Positions 17,674 to 26,305 of a DNA stretch of 64,000 bases are shown in pieces. The notes below the pieces were generated by a model, which made no database searches, was not told the DNA's origin, and saw nothing but the letters and a program-made list of their open reading frames with translations. Each line of letters starts with the position of its first letter. The stretch's first letter is position 1. Source of the DNA: Asticcacaulis benevestitus DSM 16100 = ATCC BAA-896. Lineage in GTDB: Bacteria; Pseudomonadota; Alphaproteobacteria; Caulobacterales; Caulobacteraceae. The translations under genes and the position numbers were made by a program. The stretch is taken from positions 62,001 through 126,000 of the forward strand of contig NZ_AQWM01000003.1 of the NCBI RefSeq assembly GCF_000376105.1. The letters run 5' to 3'.

Positions 17674-18471
17674 ATGCGTGCTTTGAGAACCGCGACTACG
17701 GGTATGGCCGCCCAGCAGATGAACGTCGAAGTCATCTCCAACAACATCGCCAACATGAACACGGTGGGCTTCAAAAAGCAGCGCGCCGAGTTCCAGGACC
17801 TGCTCTACCAAAACATCGAGCGCATGGGCGCCCAGTCTTCGGATTCCGGCACGGTCGTACCGACCGGCATCCAGGTCGGTTCCGGTGTGAAGACCGGCAG
17901 CGTCTACCGCATCATGACCCAAGGCAGCGCTTCCCTGACCAGCAACGATTACGACCTGTCGATCCAGGGCAAGGGCTACTTCCAGATCCTGCTGCCGTCA
18001 GGCGAAACCGCCTATACCCGCGCCGGCAACTTCTCGGTCGACGATCAGGGCCGCGTGGTCACCACCGACGGCTATCTGCTCCAGCCCAACATCAATATCC
18101 CGCAGGGCACGACCGACGTTTCGATCTCCAAGACCGGACTGGTGCAGGTCTCGACCAAAGGATCCGGCGCCACGGCCGCCACCACGGTCGGCCAGATTCA
18201 ACTCGCCTCGTTCTATAATGAAGCCGGTCTCGATGCCCAGGGCGACAACCTGTTCTTAGAGAGCGGCGCGTCCGGCGCACCCAATATCTCGACGCCCGGC
18301 GATGTCGGCTATGGCACCCTGCTGCAAGGCTATACCGAATCGTCAAACGTCGACGCCGTGTCGGAAATCACCGCCCTGATCGTGGCGCAACGTGCCTACG
18401 AAATGAACTCCAAGGTCATCACCACGGCCGATCAGATGCTGCAGACCACCAGCCAACTGGCGAGGGGATAA
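17674..18471 (+). CDS. flgG: Flagellar distal rod protein FlgG
   Basis: Distal rod subunit of 265 residues, the usual length. It starts MRALRTATTGMAAQQMNVEV followed by NNIANMNTVGFKKQRAEFQDLLYQ, and ends with MNSKVITTADQMLQTTSQLARG, the FlgG consensus at both ends. The next gene, flgA, starts 5 bp after the stop region. Part of the sigma-54-driven rod/L-ring operon. Confidence 0.96.
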   Translation: MRALRTATTGMAAQQMNVEVISNNIANMNTVGFKKQRAEFQDLLYQNIERMGAQSSDSGTVVPTGIQVGSGVKTGSVYRIMTQGSASLTSNDYDLSIQGKGYFQILLPSGETAYTRAGNFSVDDQGRVVTTDGYLLQPNINIPQGTTDVSISKTGLVQVSTKGSGATAATTVGQIQLASFYNEAGLDAQGDNLFLESGASGAPNISTPGDVGYGTLLQGYTESSNVDAVSEITALIVAQRAYEMNSKVITTADQMLQTTSQLARG

Positions 18472-18475
18472 CTGA

Positions 18476-19096
18476 ATGAAACCCTTTAAACTCCTGGCCC
18501 TGGCCTCCATTCTGATGTTGTGCGCTACGGGTGCGCAGGCCCAGATGGCCACCACCTTGTCGCTCAAATCTTCCGTCACTGACGGCGACGGCCGCATCAC
18601 CATCGGCGACGTGTTCGATAACGCCGGCGCCAGTTCAGGCGTGCTGCTCGGTTATCGTCAGGGCGCCACCACCGTGCTTGACGCCGGCATCGTCCAGACC
18701 ATCGCCGCTCGTGCCGGCGCCTATTGGGACAATCCGCGCGGCCTCCGCCGTATCATCGTCGCCAACGGTCCGGAGACGGCCTCCGCCGATGCGCCTCTGC
18801 TTGCCACCATCCCGAATGGCCAGGCCAACGCGCCGATCGCCGCCGGCTGGTCGCAGCCTTCCGGGCCGGTCGCCGTCAAGCGCGCCCAACTGGTCGCCGT
18901 GACATGGACGCAAAATGGCCTGAGCCTGACCCTGTCGGGTCTGGCGCAGAAGGACGGCGCCATAGGCGATGTCATCCAGATTCAAAATACGTCTTCCAAA
19001 AAGCTCATCGACGCGGTGGTCACCGGTCCTGGCGCGGCCGTCGCCGGTCAGGCCGCTACTCAGATGCGTAATCAAACCTTCCTGTCTTCGCGTTAG
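18476..19096 (+). CDS. flgA: Flagellar P-ring assembly chaperone FlgA
   Basis: Periplasmic chaperone for P-ring protein FlgI. It has 206 residues with a Sec signal peptide (LLALASILMLCATGAQAQ, cleavage near residue 22) and SAF/FlgA-type beta domains; the C-terminal region (GDVIQIQNTSSKKLIDAVVTGPGAA) is characteristic. It lies between flgG and flgH. No flgI is seen in the window. Confidence 0.9.
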   Translation: MKPFKLLALASILMLCATGAQAQMATTLSLKSSVTDGDGRITIGDVFDNAGASSGVLLGYRQGATTVLDAGIVQTIAARAGAYWDNPRGLRRIIVANGPETASADAPLLATIPNGQANAPIAAGWSQPSGPVAVKRAQLVAVTWTQNGLSLTLSGLAQKDGAIGDVIQIQNTSSKKLIDAVVTGPGAAVAGQAATQMRNQTFLSSR

Positions 19097-19110
19097 TATT
19101 GGTGTTTCCC

Positions 19111-19848
19111 ATGTCCAAAACCGCCTTTATCGCCCCCGCCCTGCTCGTCAGCCTGATCGCCCTTGGCGGTTGCAGTTCCGTGCGGGAAACCGTCGGCGGC
19201 CCGCAACTGACCGCCATGGCCTACCCGGCCGCCCTTGTGCCCCAGGAACAAAGCGTCATGTATCCGGCGCAAAACAACACACCGGCGTCGAGCAATTCGC
19301 TATGGCGTGTCGGGGCCCGCACCTTCTTCAACGACCAGCGCGCCCGTCAGGTCGGCGACATCCTGACGGTGCAGGTCGTGATTGATGACAGCGCCCAGAC
19401 CAGTGATTCAACCAATCGCACCCGCACCAACAGCTTCAGCGCCGCGACCCCCAGCGTCTTTGGCCTGGAGTCTTCGCTCGGCAAGATACTGCCGGGTGGT
19501 TACAACGCCTCCAAAGCTCTGGGTAATGACAGCACCTCCACCGGTGCCGGCAGCGGCTCGGTCAAGCGCTCGGAAAAAATCTCCGTCACCATCGCCGCCA
19601 TCGTTACCGGCGTTCTACCGAACGGCAACCTGATCGTTCAGGGCACGCAGGAGGTTAAAACCAATCGCGAGGTTCGCGTGCTGAGCGTGGCCGGCATCGC
19701 CCGTCCCGAAGATGTGTCCTCGACCAACACCATCAAACACACGCAACTGGCCGAGGCGCGTATCTCTTACGGTGGCCGCGGCGACATCACCAACATGCAG
19801 GCGCCCCCCGCCGCCCAGGCTCTGATGGAAAAATACTCGCCGTTTTAG
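19111..19848 (+). CDS. flgH: Flagellar L-ring lipoprotein FlgH
   Basis: Outer-membrane L-ring subunit. The ATG at 19111 is used, giving 245 residues; the longer frame starts at an unlikely TTG. The signal peptide ends in a lipobox (LIALGGC). FlgH patterns follow: NSLWRVGARTFFNDQRARQVGDILTVQV and, near the C-terminus, GVLPNGNLIVQGTQEVKTNRE. Last gene of the flgF operon. Confidence 0.94.
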   Translation: MSKTAFIAPALLVSLIALGGCSSVRETVGGPQLTAMAYPAALVPQEQSVMYPAQNNTPASSNSLWRVGARTFFNDQRARQVGDILTVQVVIDDSAQTSDSTNRTRTNSFSAATPSVFGLESSLGKILPGGYNASKALGNDSTSTGAGSGSVKRSEKISVTIAAIVTGVLPNGNLIVQGTQEVKTNREVRVLSVAGIARPEDVSSTNTIKHTQLAEARISYGGRGDITNMQAPPAAQALMEKYSPF

Positions 19849-19873
19849 ATCAAAAAGCGCGTGAAAACAAAAT

Positions 19874-19890
19874 TTAGAGCGCCGCTCTAA
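19874..19890. repeat. Inverted repeat TTAGAGC-GCC-GCTCTAA after flgH
   Basis: Perfect 7-bp arms with a 3-base loop, 26 bp after the flgH stop. It may work together with the longer palindrome at 19913-19937 as a transcription end or protein-binding site. Confidence 0.35.
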
Positions 19891-19912
19891 TGGCACCTAG
19901 GCAGATCTCTAC

Positions 19913-19937
19913 GCGCGCGGCAAAATTTGCCGCGCGC
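19913..19937. promoter_or_regulatory. 25-bp palindrome with the 15-bp ftr-like core (CGGCAA-AAT-TTGCCG)
   Basis: Perfect 12-bp arms around one central base. The core at 19918-19932 is the same 15-bp pattern as the palindromes before fliQ (4944) and flgF (16575). It lies 65 bp after flgH and about 80 bp before the O-antigen-ligase-like gene. On the plus strand it is followed by CTTT, so it could also act as a weak terminator for the flgF operon. A FlbD site is the alternative. Confidence 0.4.
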
Positions 19938-20013
19938 CTTTGACTCAATTTTGAGACTTTTACCTTAAACTGCGGGCAAGGCTCCAGACGTGGAGCTGCC
20001 ACTTTCAGGTTCC

Positions 20014-21321
20014 ATGCCCGCAACTTCGCCTGCCCACCGTGACAATGCCCAGCGCCGAGAGACGCGATCGCTGCCCCTTGCCGCGAAGGCACTGACCTGG
20101 GAGCAGATCCTTGTCTATGCCGAAATCGCGCTGACCATCTTCTGCATTCTGATGTTCTCAAACGCGCTGATCGGCCCTTTGTTCGCGCCACAAACCATCG
20201 ATGCCGCCGCGGCCGAAAGCGATTCCGCCATCCTGCGCCTGATGTGGCTGCCGGTTTATGGCGTCACTCTGGCGCTGGCCGCCTTTCGCCTGCCCCGCTT
20301 TATGCGCATTCTGCCGGGCCTGTTCATGACCGGACTTCTGGTCGGGTTGTGCCTGGCCTCAAGCTACTGGTCGATCGCCGCCGATATCACCACCCGGCGC
20401 ACCATCGCGGTAGCCGTCACCACCATCTTCGGCCTCTATCTCGCCGCCCGTTATCGTGGCGAAGACCTGGTGCAGATCATCGCTTTCAGCTTCGCGTTCC
20501 TGGCATTTGGTTCGTTTTTCGTCTGCATCTGTGTGCCATCGCTTGGCATTCATAACGATATCAACGCCGGCGCGTGGAAAGGCCTGTGGTACGAAAAAAA
20601 CCAGATGGCCGCCATGATGGTGCTGGGCTTTATCGCGGCCTGCGCCTCGGCCTATATTTCGCCGGAACGCCGCAGGATGTGGATCGGGCTGGCCATCACC
20701 ATCTTCGTGCTGGTCATCCTGTCGCGCTCGAAAACCTCGCTGCTCGCCTGCATGGCCAGCGCCCTCGCCATCCCTGTCCTGATGGCCTTGCAACGCGGCG
20801 GCGTGCTCAGCGTCATCTTCGTCTGGCTGGCGACCACGGCTGCGCTGGTCGGGGGCACGCTCTTCTATGCCGCGCCTGCACTGATCTTCAAGGCGCTGGG
20901 CAAGGACCCGACCCTGACAGGCCGTACCGAAATCTGGGCATCACTCATGCGGCTGTCCGACAAACATCCGTGGCTTGGCTATGGTTACAAGGCTTTCTGG
21001 ACACCGAGTTCGGTGCCAGCCGCCGTGGTACGGGCCGAAACCCACTGGGACGTGCCTTCGGCGCACAATGGCTGGCTTGACCTGCTCATCCAGCTTGGCT
21101 GGGTCGGTGTCATCATGTTCGGACTGGTGCTGGCGGCAGGGTTTTTCTGCGCACTGTTCCGCTTCGCCCGCGTCAAGGATGGCTTTTTCTCGGTGCTGAT
21201 CCTGCTTTTGTTCAGCTTCCTGATCCTGTCGGAAAGCTTTATTTTGTCGCAGAATTCACTGATCTGGGCGCTGTTTGTCTGCGCGCTGGCGCGGCTGACA
21301 GCCAACGCGCTCGAAGACTAA
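20014..21321 (+). CDS. O-antigen ligase/polymerase-like membrane protein
   Basis: Polytopic membrane protein of 435 residues with about ten to eleven hydrophobic helices. Between the last helices a large loop ends in AHNGWLDLLIQLGWVG, the His-containing motif of the Wzy_C/O-antigen ligase family (PF04932), and TLTGRTEIWASLM is also typical. Such proteins join polysaccharide or O-antigen to lipid carriers at the periplasmic face. The ATG at 20014 is preferred over a GTG at 19990. It overlaps the end of convergent pyrD by 4 bp. Whether it is a ligase (WaaL) or an exopolysaccharide polymerase cannot be decided. Confidence 0.8.
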   Translation: MPATSPAHRDNAQRRETRSLPLAAKALTWEQILVYAEIALTIFCILMFSNALIGPLFAPQTIDAAAAESDSAILRLMWLPVYGVTLALAAFRLPRFMRILPGLFMTGLLVGLCLASSYWSIAADITTRRTIAVAVTTIFGLYLAARYRGEDLVQIIAFSFAFLAFGSFFVCICVPSLGIHNDINAGAWKGLWYEKNQMAAMMVLGFIAACASAYISPERRRMWIGLAITIFVLVILSRSKTSLLACMASALAIPVLMALQRGGVLSVIFVWLATTAALVGGTLFYAAPALIFKALGKDPTLTGRTEIWASLMRLSDKHPWLGYGYKAFWTPSSVPAAVVRAETHWDVPSAHNGWLDLLIQLGWVGVIMFGLVLAAGFFCALFRFARVKDGFFSVLILLLFSFLILSESFILSQNSLIWALFVCALARLTANALED

Positions 21322-22385
21322 CCCGCCCCAACCGCTTCGGACACCGAACGGAAACCATCGGCTTTCAGGCACGACACCAGATCGCGGCGCACCTCATCCG
21401 CCAGACGTGGCCCCTTGTAGACCAAAGCCGAATAGAGCTGGACCAGCGAGGCGCCGGCGCGAATCTTGGCATAGGCCTGCGCACCCGACGACACCCCGCC
21501 GGCGCCGATCAACACCAGCTTGCCGCCCGACGCCGCATAGGCGACGCGCAGCGCCCGCGTCGACAGCTCGAACAACGGCGCGCCCGACATGCCGCCGCTT
21601 TCTGACGCATGGGCGGAGATGAGACCGTCACGCGACAAGGTGGTATTGGAAACAATCAGGCCATCCAGCTTGTGCGCCAGGGTCGAGGCCACCGTATCCT
21701 CGATTTCGCTGTCATCGAGATCCGGCGCGATCTTGAGGAAGATCGGATAGTTGACGCCCGACACCTTGACCAGGGCGGCGCGTGTTTCGGCGATCTGCCC
21801 CAGCAGGTCATCGAGGTGCGACTTGCCCTGAAGCGCGCGCAGACCCGGCGTATTGGGCGATGAGATGTTGATGGTGAAATAACTGCCCAGCCCCCACAGG
21901 CGCTTCAGACCGGTGACATAATCGGCCATGCGGTCGGCCGCGTCCTTGTTGGCGCCGATATTCAGCCCCATCACCGGCTTTTTACGCCGCGCATTGACCG
22001 GCTCCAGATGGCGCGAAAAGACTTCCAGCCCCTTGTTGTTGAAGCCCATGCGGTTGATAACCGCCTGATCCTCTGTCAATCGGAACAACCGCGGCTTAGG
22101 ATTTCCGCCCTGCGGCAGCGGCGTCACCGTACCACATTCGGCGAAACCGAAACCGGCGCGGGTCATGGCCACCGGCACATCGGCGTTTTTATCAAACCCC
22201 GCCGCCAGCCCGATGCAGTTGGGGAAGCGCAATATCCCGCCGTCAAAGGCGACCTCAATCGCCAGTTCCGGCGTGCTGAGGCGCGAAACAGGCCCCAGCC
22301 CCGCCTTGAGCAACAGCACCGTCAGGGTGTGCGCGTCTTCTGGCGGTAAAATGTGCAGGGCTTGAGTGGCGAGGGTGTAGATCAT
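21318..22385 (-). CDS. pyrD: Dihydroorotate dehydrogenase (quinone), class 2
   Basis: Oxidises dihydroorotate to orotate in pyrimidine synthesis, passing electrons to quinone. It has 355 residues with the membrane-associating N-terminal helices (ATQALHILPPEDAHTLTVLLLK) of class 2 enzymes. FMN-barrel motifs include NCIGLAAGFDKNADVPV, NISSPNTPGLRALQ with the catalytic Ser region, LKIAPDLDDSEIED, and VLIGAGGVSSGAQAYAKIRAGA. The SixA-like phosphatase gene precedes it by 2 bp, suggesting co-transcription. Confidence 0.96.
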   Translation of the reverse strand: MIYTLATQALHILPPEDAHTLTVLLLKAGLGPVSRLSTPELAIEVAFDGGILRFPNCIGLAAGFDKNADVPVAMTRAGFGFAECGTVTPLPQGGNPKPRLFRLTEDQAVINRMGFNNKGLEVFSRHLEPVNARRKKPVMGLNIGANKDAADRMADYVTGLKRLWGLGSYFTINISSPNTPGLRALQGKSHLDDLLGQIAETRAALVKVSGVNYPIFLKIAPDLDDSEIEDTVASTLAHKLDGLIVSNTTLSRDGLISAHASESGGMSGAPLFELSTRALRVAYAASGGKLVLIGAGGVSSGAQAYAKIRAGASLVQLYSALVYKGPRLADEVRRDLVSCLKADGFRSVSEAVGAG

Positions 22386-22387
22386 GA

Positions 22388-22876
22388 TTATTTCGCCAGA
22401 TAGATGCCGTCATAGATCGGACGGCCCGCCGCATCGATCTCGAAAACCGTGGCGGTGGCGGTGGGATAGTTGCTGCGCACCTTGTCGGTGATGTCCGGGC
22501 CGGCAGCGCCTTCAAAGAGATATTCGGCTACGAGATATTGCAGGCCGGGATTATGCGCCACCACGATCAGGCACTGGCCGTCGTTTTCGTGCGCCTCGAC
22601 CGCGCGGCGCAGCGCTTCGGAGCCCGCATTATAGAAATCTTCCGAGACCAGCGCCGGAATATCGCCGAGCACCGCCTTGACCTCCTCAAACGTGCCCTGC
22701 GTGCGGGCAGCGCTCGAAACCAGAGCGAAATCAGGCTTTACACCATAGGCTTTCAGGGCCTCGGCGACGCTGCGTGCCTCTTCGCGGCCGCGCGGTGCCA
22801 GAACACGATCGAAATCCTCACCGGATTCGGAGTCTTTTTCCGCCTTGGCATGGCGCATGAGAATTAGCTGTTTCAT
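22388..22876 (-). CDS. SixA-type histidine phosphatase
   Basis: Histidine-phosphatase-superfamily protein of 162 residues from the ATG at 22876 (MKQLILMRHAKAEKD). The catalytic RHAK motif is at residues 8-11, and a second His lies in VVAHNPGLQYL. Short single-domain members such as SixA remove phosphate from phosphohistidine on signalling proteins. The longer frame to 22930 adds an unlikely Arg-rich leader. It lies between a methyltransferase gene and pyrD. The substrate cannot be read from sequence. Confidence 0.85.
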   Translation of the reverse strand: MKQLILMRHAKAEKDSESGEDFDRVLAPRGREEARSVAEALKAYGVKPDFALVSSAARTQGTFEEVKAVLGDIPALVSEDFYNAGSEALRRAVEAHENDGQCLIVVAHNPGLQYLVAEYLFEGAAGPDITDKVRSNYPTATATVFEIDAAGRPIYDGIYLAK

Positions 22877-22926
22877 GCCGTTTCTATGGCCCAGAATCGC
22901 CCGACCGGCAAACCTGAATCGCCACT

Positions 22927-23685
22927 TCACGCGATTTCGTGATCCTTATGGGGGAGCCTCGAGGTCGGCACCGGCTGCGGCGGTGTCAGCACACCGCGCA
23001 GTTCCTGCAGGATCGATTTCTGCGGCCGCGGCGTGTGGGCTACGAACGGCCGCCGGCCGGCCTCCATCAGAATCAGCCCGCCAGTGAGCGGCCAGATACG
23101 CGGCAGCACGTTTTCCAGCGCCCCTGCCCAGCGCAAAAGGCTGCGCAAGGGCGGTGCATAAAGAGCATAGGACCAGGCCAGGGGTTCCAGTTCGGCGTCA
23201 CGCAGCGCGCTTTCCAGTTGCAGCCGGCTATAGGGCTGACCATAGCCGAAGGGCGTCTTTTCAGCATGGGCCCAGAAGCCGCCACGCGCCGCCACGCCCA
23301 GAATCAGCTTGCCATTGGGCGCCAGAAGCCGCGAGGCTTCGAGCAGAAGGCCTTGTGGCATAGGCGATTCCTCAAGGGCATGCACCATCAGGATGCGGTC
23401 GAATAGCCCGGTCGGGAACGGCAGGGCCTCTTCCTCGACGAGGGTGGTCCGGACACGCATATCGGCGGGCCAGATTTCGGCGCCTTGCGCCGCCGGCATG
23501 GCCGAAAGGACGCGGCGCGCCTCATTGAAGTGATCAAGATAGGGCGTGCAGTAGCCAAGGCCTAACACATCGAGACCGCGCAAATCGGGCCAGGCTTCGG
23601 CCAGCTTGCGCGCGATCAGGCGTTTGGCCACCAGCCCTTCGGGCGATGTGTAAAATCGGTTGAGGTCTTGGACCGGACGACGCAA
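22927..23685 (-). CDS. Class I SAM-dependent methyltransferase
   Basis: A 252-residue protein with a Methyltransf_11-type Rossmann fold. The SAM-binding region is LRGLDVLGLGYCTPYLDHF (about 34-52), followed by an acidic strand end, DRILMVHALEESP (post I/II motif) and GKLILGVAARGGFWAH. The C-terminal third is hydrophobic and Pro-rich. Alphaproteobacterial relatives often sit next to gloB, as here (divergent, 87-bp gap). The acceptor is unknown. Confidence 0.85.
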   Translation of the reverse strand: MRRPVQDLNRFYTSPEGLVAKRLIARKLAEAWPDLRGLDVLGLGYCTPYLDHFNEARRVLSAMPAAQGAEIWPADMRVRTTLVEEEALPFPTGLFDRILMVHALEESPMPQGLLLEASRLLAPNGKLILGVAARGGFWAHAEKTPFGYGQPYSRLQLESALRDAELEPLAWSYALYAPPLRSLLRWAGALENVLPRIWPLTGGLILMEAGRRPFVAHTPRPQKSILQELRGVLTPPQPVPTSRLPHKDHEIA

Positions 23686-23772
23686 GAGTTTCCCTTAAAA
23701 GCTACAGCCTGTAAGATATAGACCCGTTTCGGGAAATTATCAGTGCGAATCCTAAGATCGGCCTAAAATACC

Positions 23773-24519
23773 ATGTCCCTGATCATCGATATCTTCCCCG
23801 CCCTGCAGGACAATTACGGCTTCCTACTCAAGGATGAGACCAGCGGCCAGGTGGCGATCATCGATGCGCCGGAACCACGCGCCATCACCCGACGCCTGAA
23901 CACGTTGGGCTGGGACCGGCTCGATCATATCCTCAACACCCACTGGCACCCCGATCATGCCGGCGGCAACGCACTTTTGAAAAAACGCTTCGGCGCCACG
24001 ATCCATGGCCCGCAGGAAGTGACGCGCATCGCACCACTTGATGAGGTGCTAAAGCCCGGCGATGTCTTTATGCTTGGCGAAACGCGCCTGGATATCTTCG
24101 ATCTGGGCGGCCATACGCTCGGTCATATCGGCTACGTCGATCGCGCCGGCGGCAACGCTTTTATAGCCGACACCCTGTTTCCGCTCGGCTGTGGCCGCCT
24201 GTTCGAAGGCACGCCGGAGCAGATGTGGGCCAGCCTGCAACGCATCGCTGAGCTGTCCGACGAGACGGTCCTCTACAGCGCTCACGAATATACGCTGTCG
24301 AATCTGAAATTTGCCGAGAGTCTGGGAGAAGACGCCGCTTTGGCCGCACGCGCGGCCACGATCCGGGCCTTGCGTGACCACGGCGAACCGACCGTACCGT
24401 CGACCGTAGCTGAGGAAAAAGCGACCAATCCGTTTCTGGTTTATCCGTTACGAGAAAAGGATTTTGCCGCGCAGGCCGCGAAATTCGGTGAATTACGCAA
24501 GGCCAAAGACCGGTTTTAA
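23773..24519 (+). CDS. gloB: Hydroxyacylglutathione hydrolase (glyoxalase II)
   Basis: Cleaves S-lactoylglutathione to lactate and glutathione, the second step of methylglyoxal detoxification. It has 248 residues. Metal ligands are in THWHPDHAGG (HxHxDH) at about 56-65, a His at GGHTLGHIGY, an Asp at FIADTLF, and a last His in YSAHEYT. The glyoxalase-II C-terminal domain (NPFLVYPLREKDFAAQAAKF) binds the substrate. Its stop overlaps the end of the convergent next gene by 4 bp. Confidence 0.95.
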   Translation: MSLIIDIFPALQDNYGFLLKDETSGQVAIIDAPEPRAITRRLNTLGWDRLDHILNTHWHPDHAGGNALLKKRFGATIHGPQEVTRIAPLDEVLKPGDVFMLGETRLDIFDLGGHTLGHIGYVDRAGGNAFIADTLFPLGCGRLFEGTPEQMWASLQRIAELSDETVLYSAHEYTLSNLKFAESLGEDAALAARAATIRALRDHGEPTVPSTVAEEKATNPFLVYPLREKDFAAQAAKFGELRKAKDRF

Positions 24520-25310
24520 CGTCCGCCGATGGTGTAGCTGGCCAGCACCACATTGAAGATGCGCTTGGACGAAACGCGACCGCCCCAGGTGCCGCGTGAG
24601 GTATCGAGCTTCATCACCAGCACACCATTTTGCACGGTGGCGCTCGGCGGCCGGCCTTCGACAAATTCAACCGAATGAATGGGCTCAAGGATCTTGCGGC
24701 CGCGATTCTGCTGGGACACGCGCACCAGCGCCTGAGCGGTGACATCGGCGGCATCGGCATAGAGATAATCGGCGCCGGGCGTCACATCGGGGGCATCGAA
24801 ACGGAAATTACGACCTACGGCCAGACTGACACGCCGGCTGGCGCGCACCAGGGATTGAAACAACAGACCCGGCGACATCTTTCCGGGTGTAAAGGATTCG
24901 GCCTTGCCGGTGACCGCCACCGGATCGCCTGTCGGGCGGTCATCGCTGAACAGGATCATGCCGCCCCAGCGCGTCGATTTCAGAACCGGCTCACCGACAT
25001 CATTTTTATAGATGACATCGCCCTTGGGGCCTTGCGTCGGTGTCAGCAGCCAGACCTCATCGTCGCCATCGAAGCGGACAAAAACGCTTTTGCCCGACTG
25101 ATCGAGAACGAAGCTTTCGCCATCTTCAGAAGTAAAATGCGCCACTGCGGGCGTTGAGGACGATTTCGCATCCTTGCCCTTCTTGCCGAACATCGCTTCT
25201 TTGAGCGAACGCGGCCCTTCCGCCATCGCAGTGCCGGACTGGGCTACGCAGATCGTCAGGATCAGGGCGCTTAGGAGTCGTATCAGGAGGTGTGCCGGGG
25301 ACTTCTTCAT
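24516..25310 (-). CDS. Secreted protein of unknown function (DUF4908-like)
   Basis: A 264-residue protein with a Sec signal peptide (LLSALILTICVAQSGTAMAEG, cleavage near 31). The mature protein has a short basic segment (FGKKGKDAKSSS) and then a beta-rich region with many Asp and Gly. The C-terminal part resembles the DUF4908 family of Caulobacterales, but that name is from memory and uncertain. Monocistronic and convergent with gloB. Function unknown. Confidence 0.65.
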   Translation of the reverse strand: MKKSPAHLLIRLLSALILTICVAQSGTAMAEGPRSLKEAMFGKKGKDAKSSSTPAVAHFTSEDGESFVLDQSGKSVFVRFDGDDEVWLLTPTQGPKGDVIYKNDVGEPVLKSTRWGGMILFSDDRPTGDPVAVTGKAESFTPGKMSPGLLFQSLVRASRRVSLAVGRNFRFDAPDVTPGADYLYADAADVTAQALVRVSQQNRGRKILEPIHSVEFVEGRPPSATVQNGVLVMKLDTSRGTWGGRVSSKRIFNVVLASYTIGGR

Positions 25311-25385
25311 TGCGTCGATATCTAAGGTCCGACTTGGGCAGATTTAAGACGCGCTTCGACATAAATTAAGGCAAAAACGTATACG

Positions 25386-25417
25386 AAAAAGGCGCCTGCG
25401 AGATCGCAAGCGCCTCT
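25386..25417 (-). terminator. Terminator downstream of phaB
   Basis: Stem AGGCGC-N-TGCGA / TCGCA-N-GCGCCT with a two-base loop. On the minus strand it is followed by TTTTT. It lies about 140 bp after the phaB stop, and no gene is seen between them. Confidence 0.7.
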
Positions 25418-25555
25418 AGATCTTTTGAGAGTCACGACAAAGTCGCTCCGGTAAGTCGAAAAATGCTGGCGTTTGAGCACCTGCCGCGACGTGTAGTTTG
25501 GTACACGAGCAAGGGCGCGCAAAGCGACGGCGTTTTGCAGACCACCAGAGCGCGC

Positions 25556-26278
25556 TTAGAGCATGTGTTGGCCGCCATTGACGGCGATGGTGGCGCCTGT
25601 GATGAACGACGCCATGTCGGATGCCAGGAAAGCGCAGATTTCGGCGACTTCTTCCGGCGTGCCAAGACGACCAACGGGAATACCGGCGACGATCTTATCC
25701 AGGACGGCAGGGGCGATGGCCGAGACCATTTCGGTGCTGGTATAGCCCGGCGCCACGCAATTGACCGTGATGCCCTTGTTGGCCGATTCCATCGCCAAAG
25801 CCTTGGTGAAGCCGATCATGCCGGCCTTGGCAGCCGAATAGTTGGTCTGGCCTGCCTGGCCCTTTTGGCCATTGATCGACGAGATATTGATGATGCGACC
25901 GTAACCGCGCTCACGCATGCCTTCGATGACCTGGCGCGTCATGTTGAACACGCTGTCCATATTGGTGTGGATGACGTCCTGCCACTGCTCTTTCGACATC
26001 TTGTGAAAGAAACCATCGCGCGTGATGCCGGCATTGTTGACCAGCACTTCGATAGGCCCAAGCTTGGCCTCGACCTCTTTCACGGCGCGGGCGCAGTCAT
26101 CGAAATTGTCGACGCTGCCCTTGACGATAGTGACGCCATATTCTTCGGCGATCTTCCGCGCCGCCTCTTCATTACCGGCGTAACCCGCCGCGACCGTCAG
26201 GCCGGCATCCTTCAAACGCTTGACAATCGCCTTGCCAATACCGCGCGTGCCACCGGTGACCAGTGCTACTCTACCCAT
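25556..26278 (-). CDS. phaB: Acetoacetyl-CoA reductase PhaB
   Basis: NADPH-dependent short-chain dehydrogenase reducing acetoacetyl-CoA to (R)-3-hydroxybutyryl-CoA for polyhydroxybutyrate. It has 240 residues. The cofactor motif TGGTRGIG is at about 8-15, NNAGITRDGFFHKM at about 86-99, and the catalytic Ser-Tyr-Lys are in NISSINGQKGQAGQTNYSAAKAG. The C-terminus AFLASDMASFITGATIAVNG is usual. It lies 27 bp downstream of phaA. Without the neighbour it could be taken for FabG. Confidence 0.93.
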   Translation of the reverse strand: MGRVALVTGGTRGIGKAIVKRLKDAGLTVAAGYAGNEEAARKIAEEYGVTIVKGSVDNFDDCARAVKEVEAKLGPIEVLVNNAGITRDGFFHKMSKEQWQDVIHTNMDSVFNMTRQVIEGMRERGYGRIINISSINGQKGQAGQTNYSAAKAGMIGFTKALAMESANKGITVNCVAPGYTSTEMVSAIAPAVLDKIVAGIPVGRLGTPEEVAEICAFLASDMASFITGATIAVNGGQHML

Positions 26279-26305
26279 AAGAAAAATCCCTCTCTGTAAA
26301 ATTTT

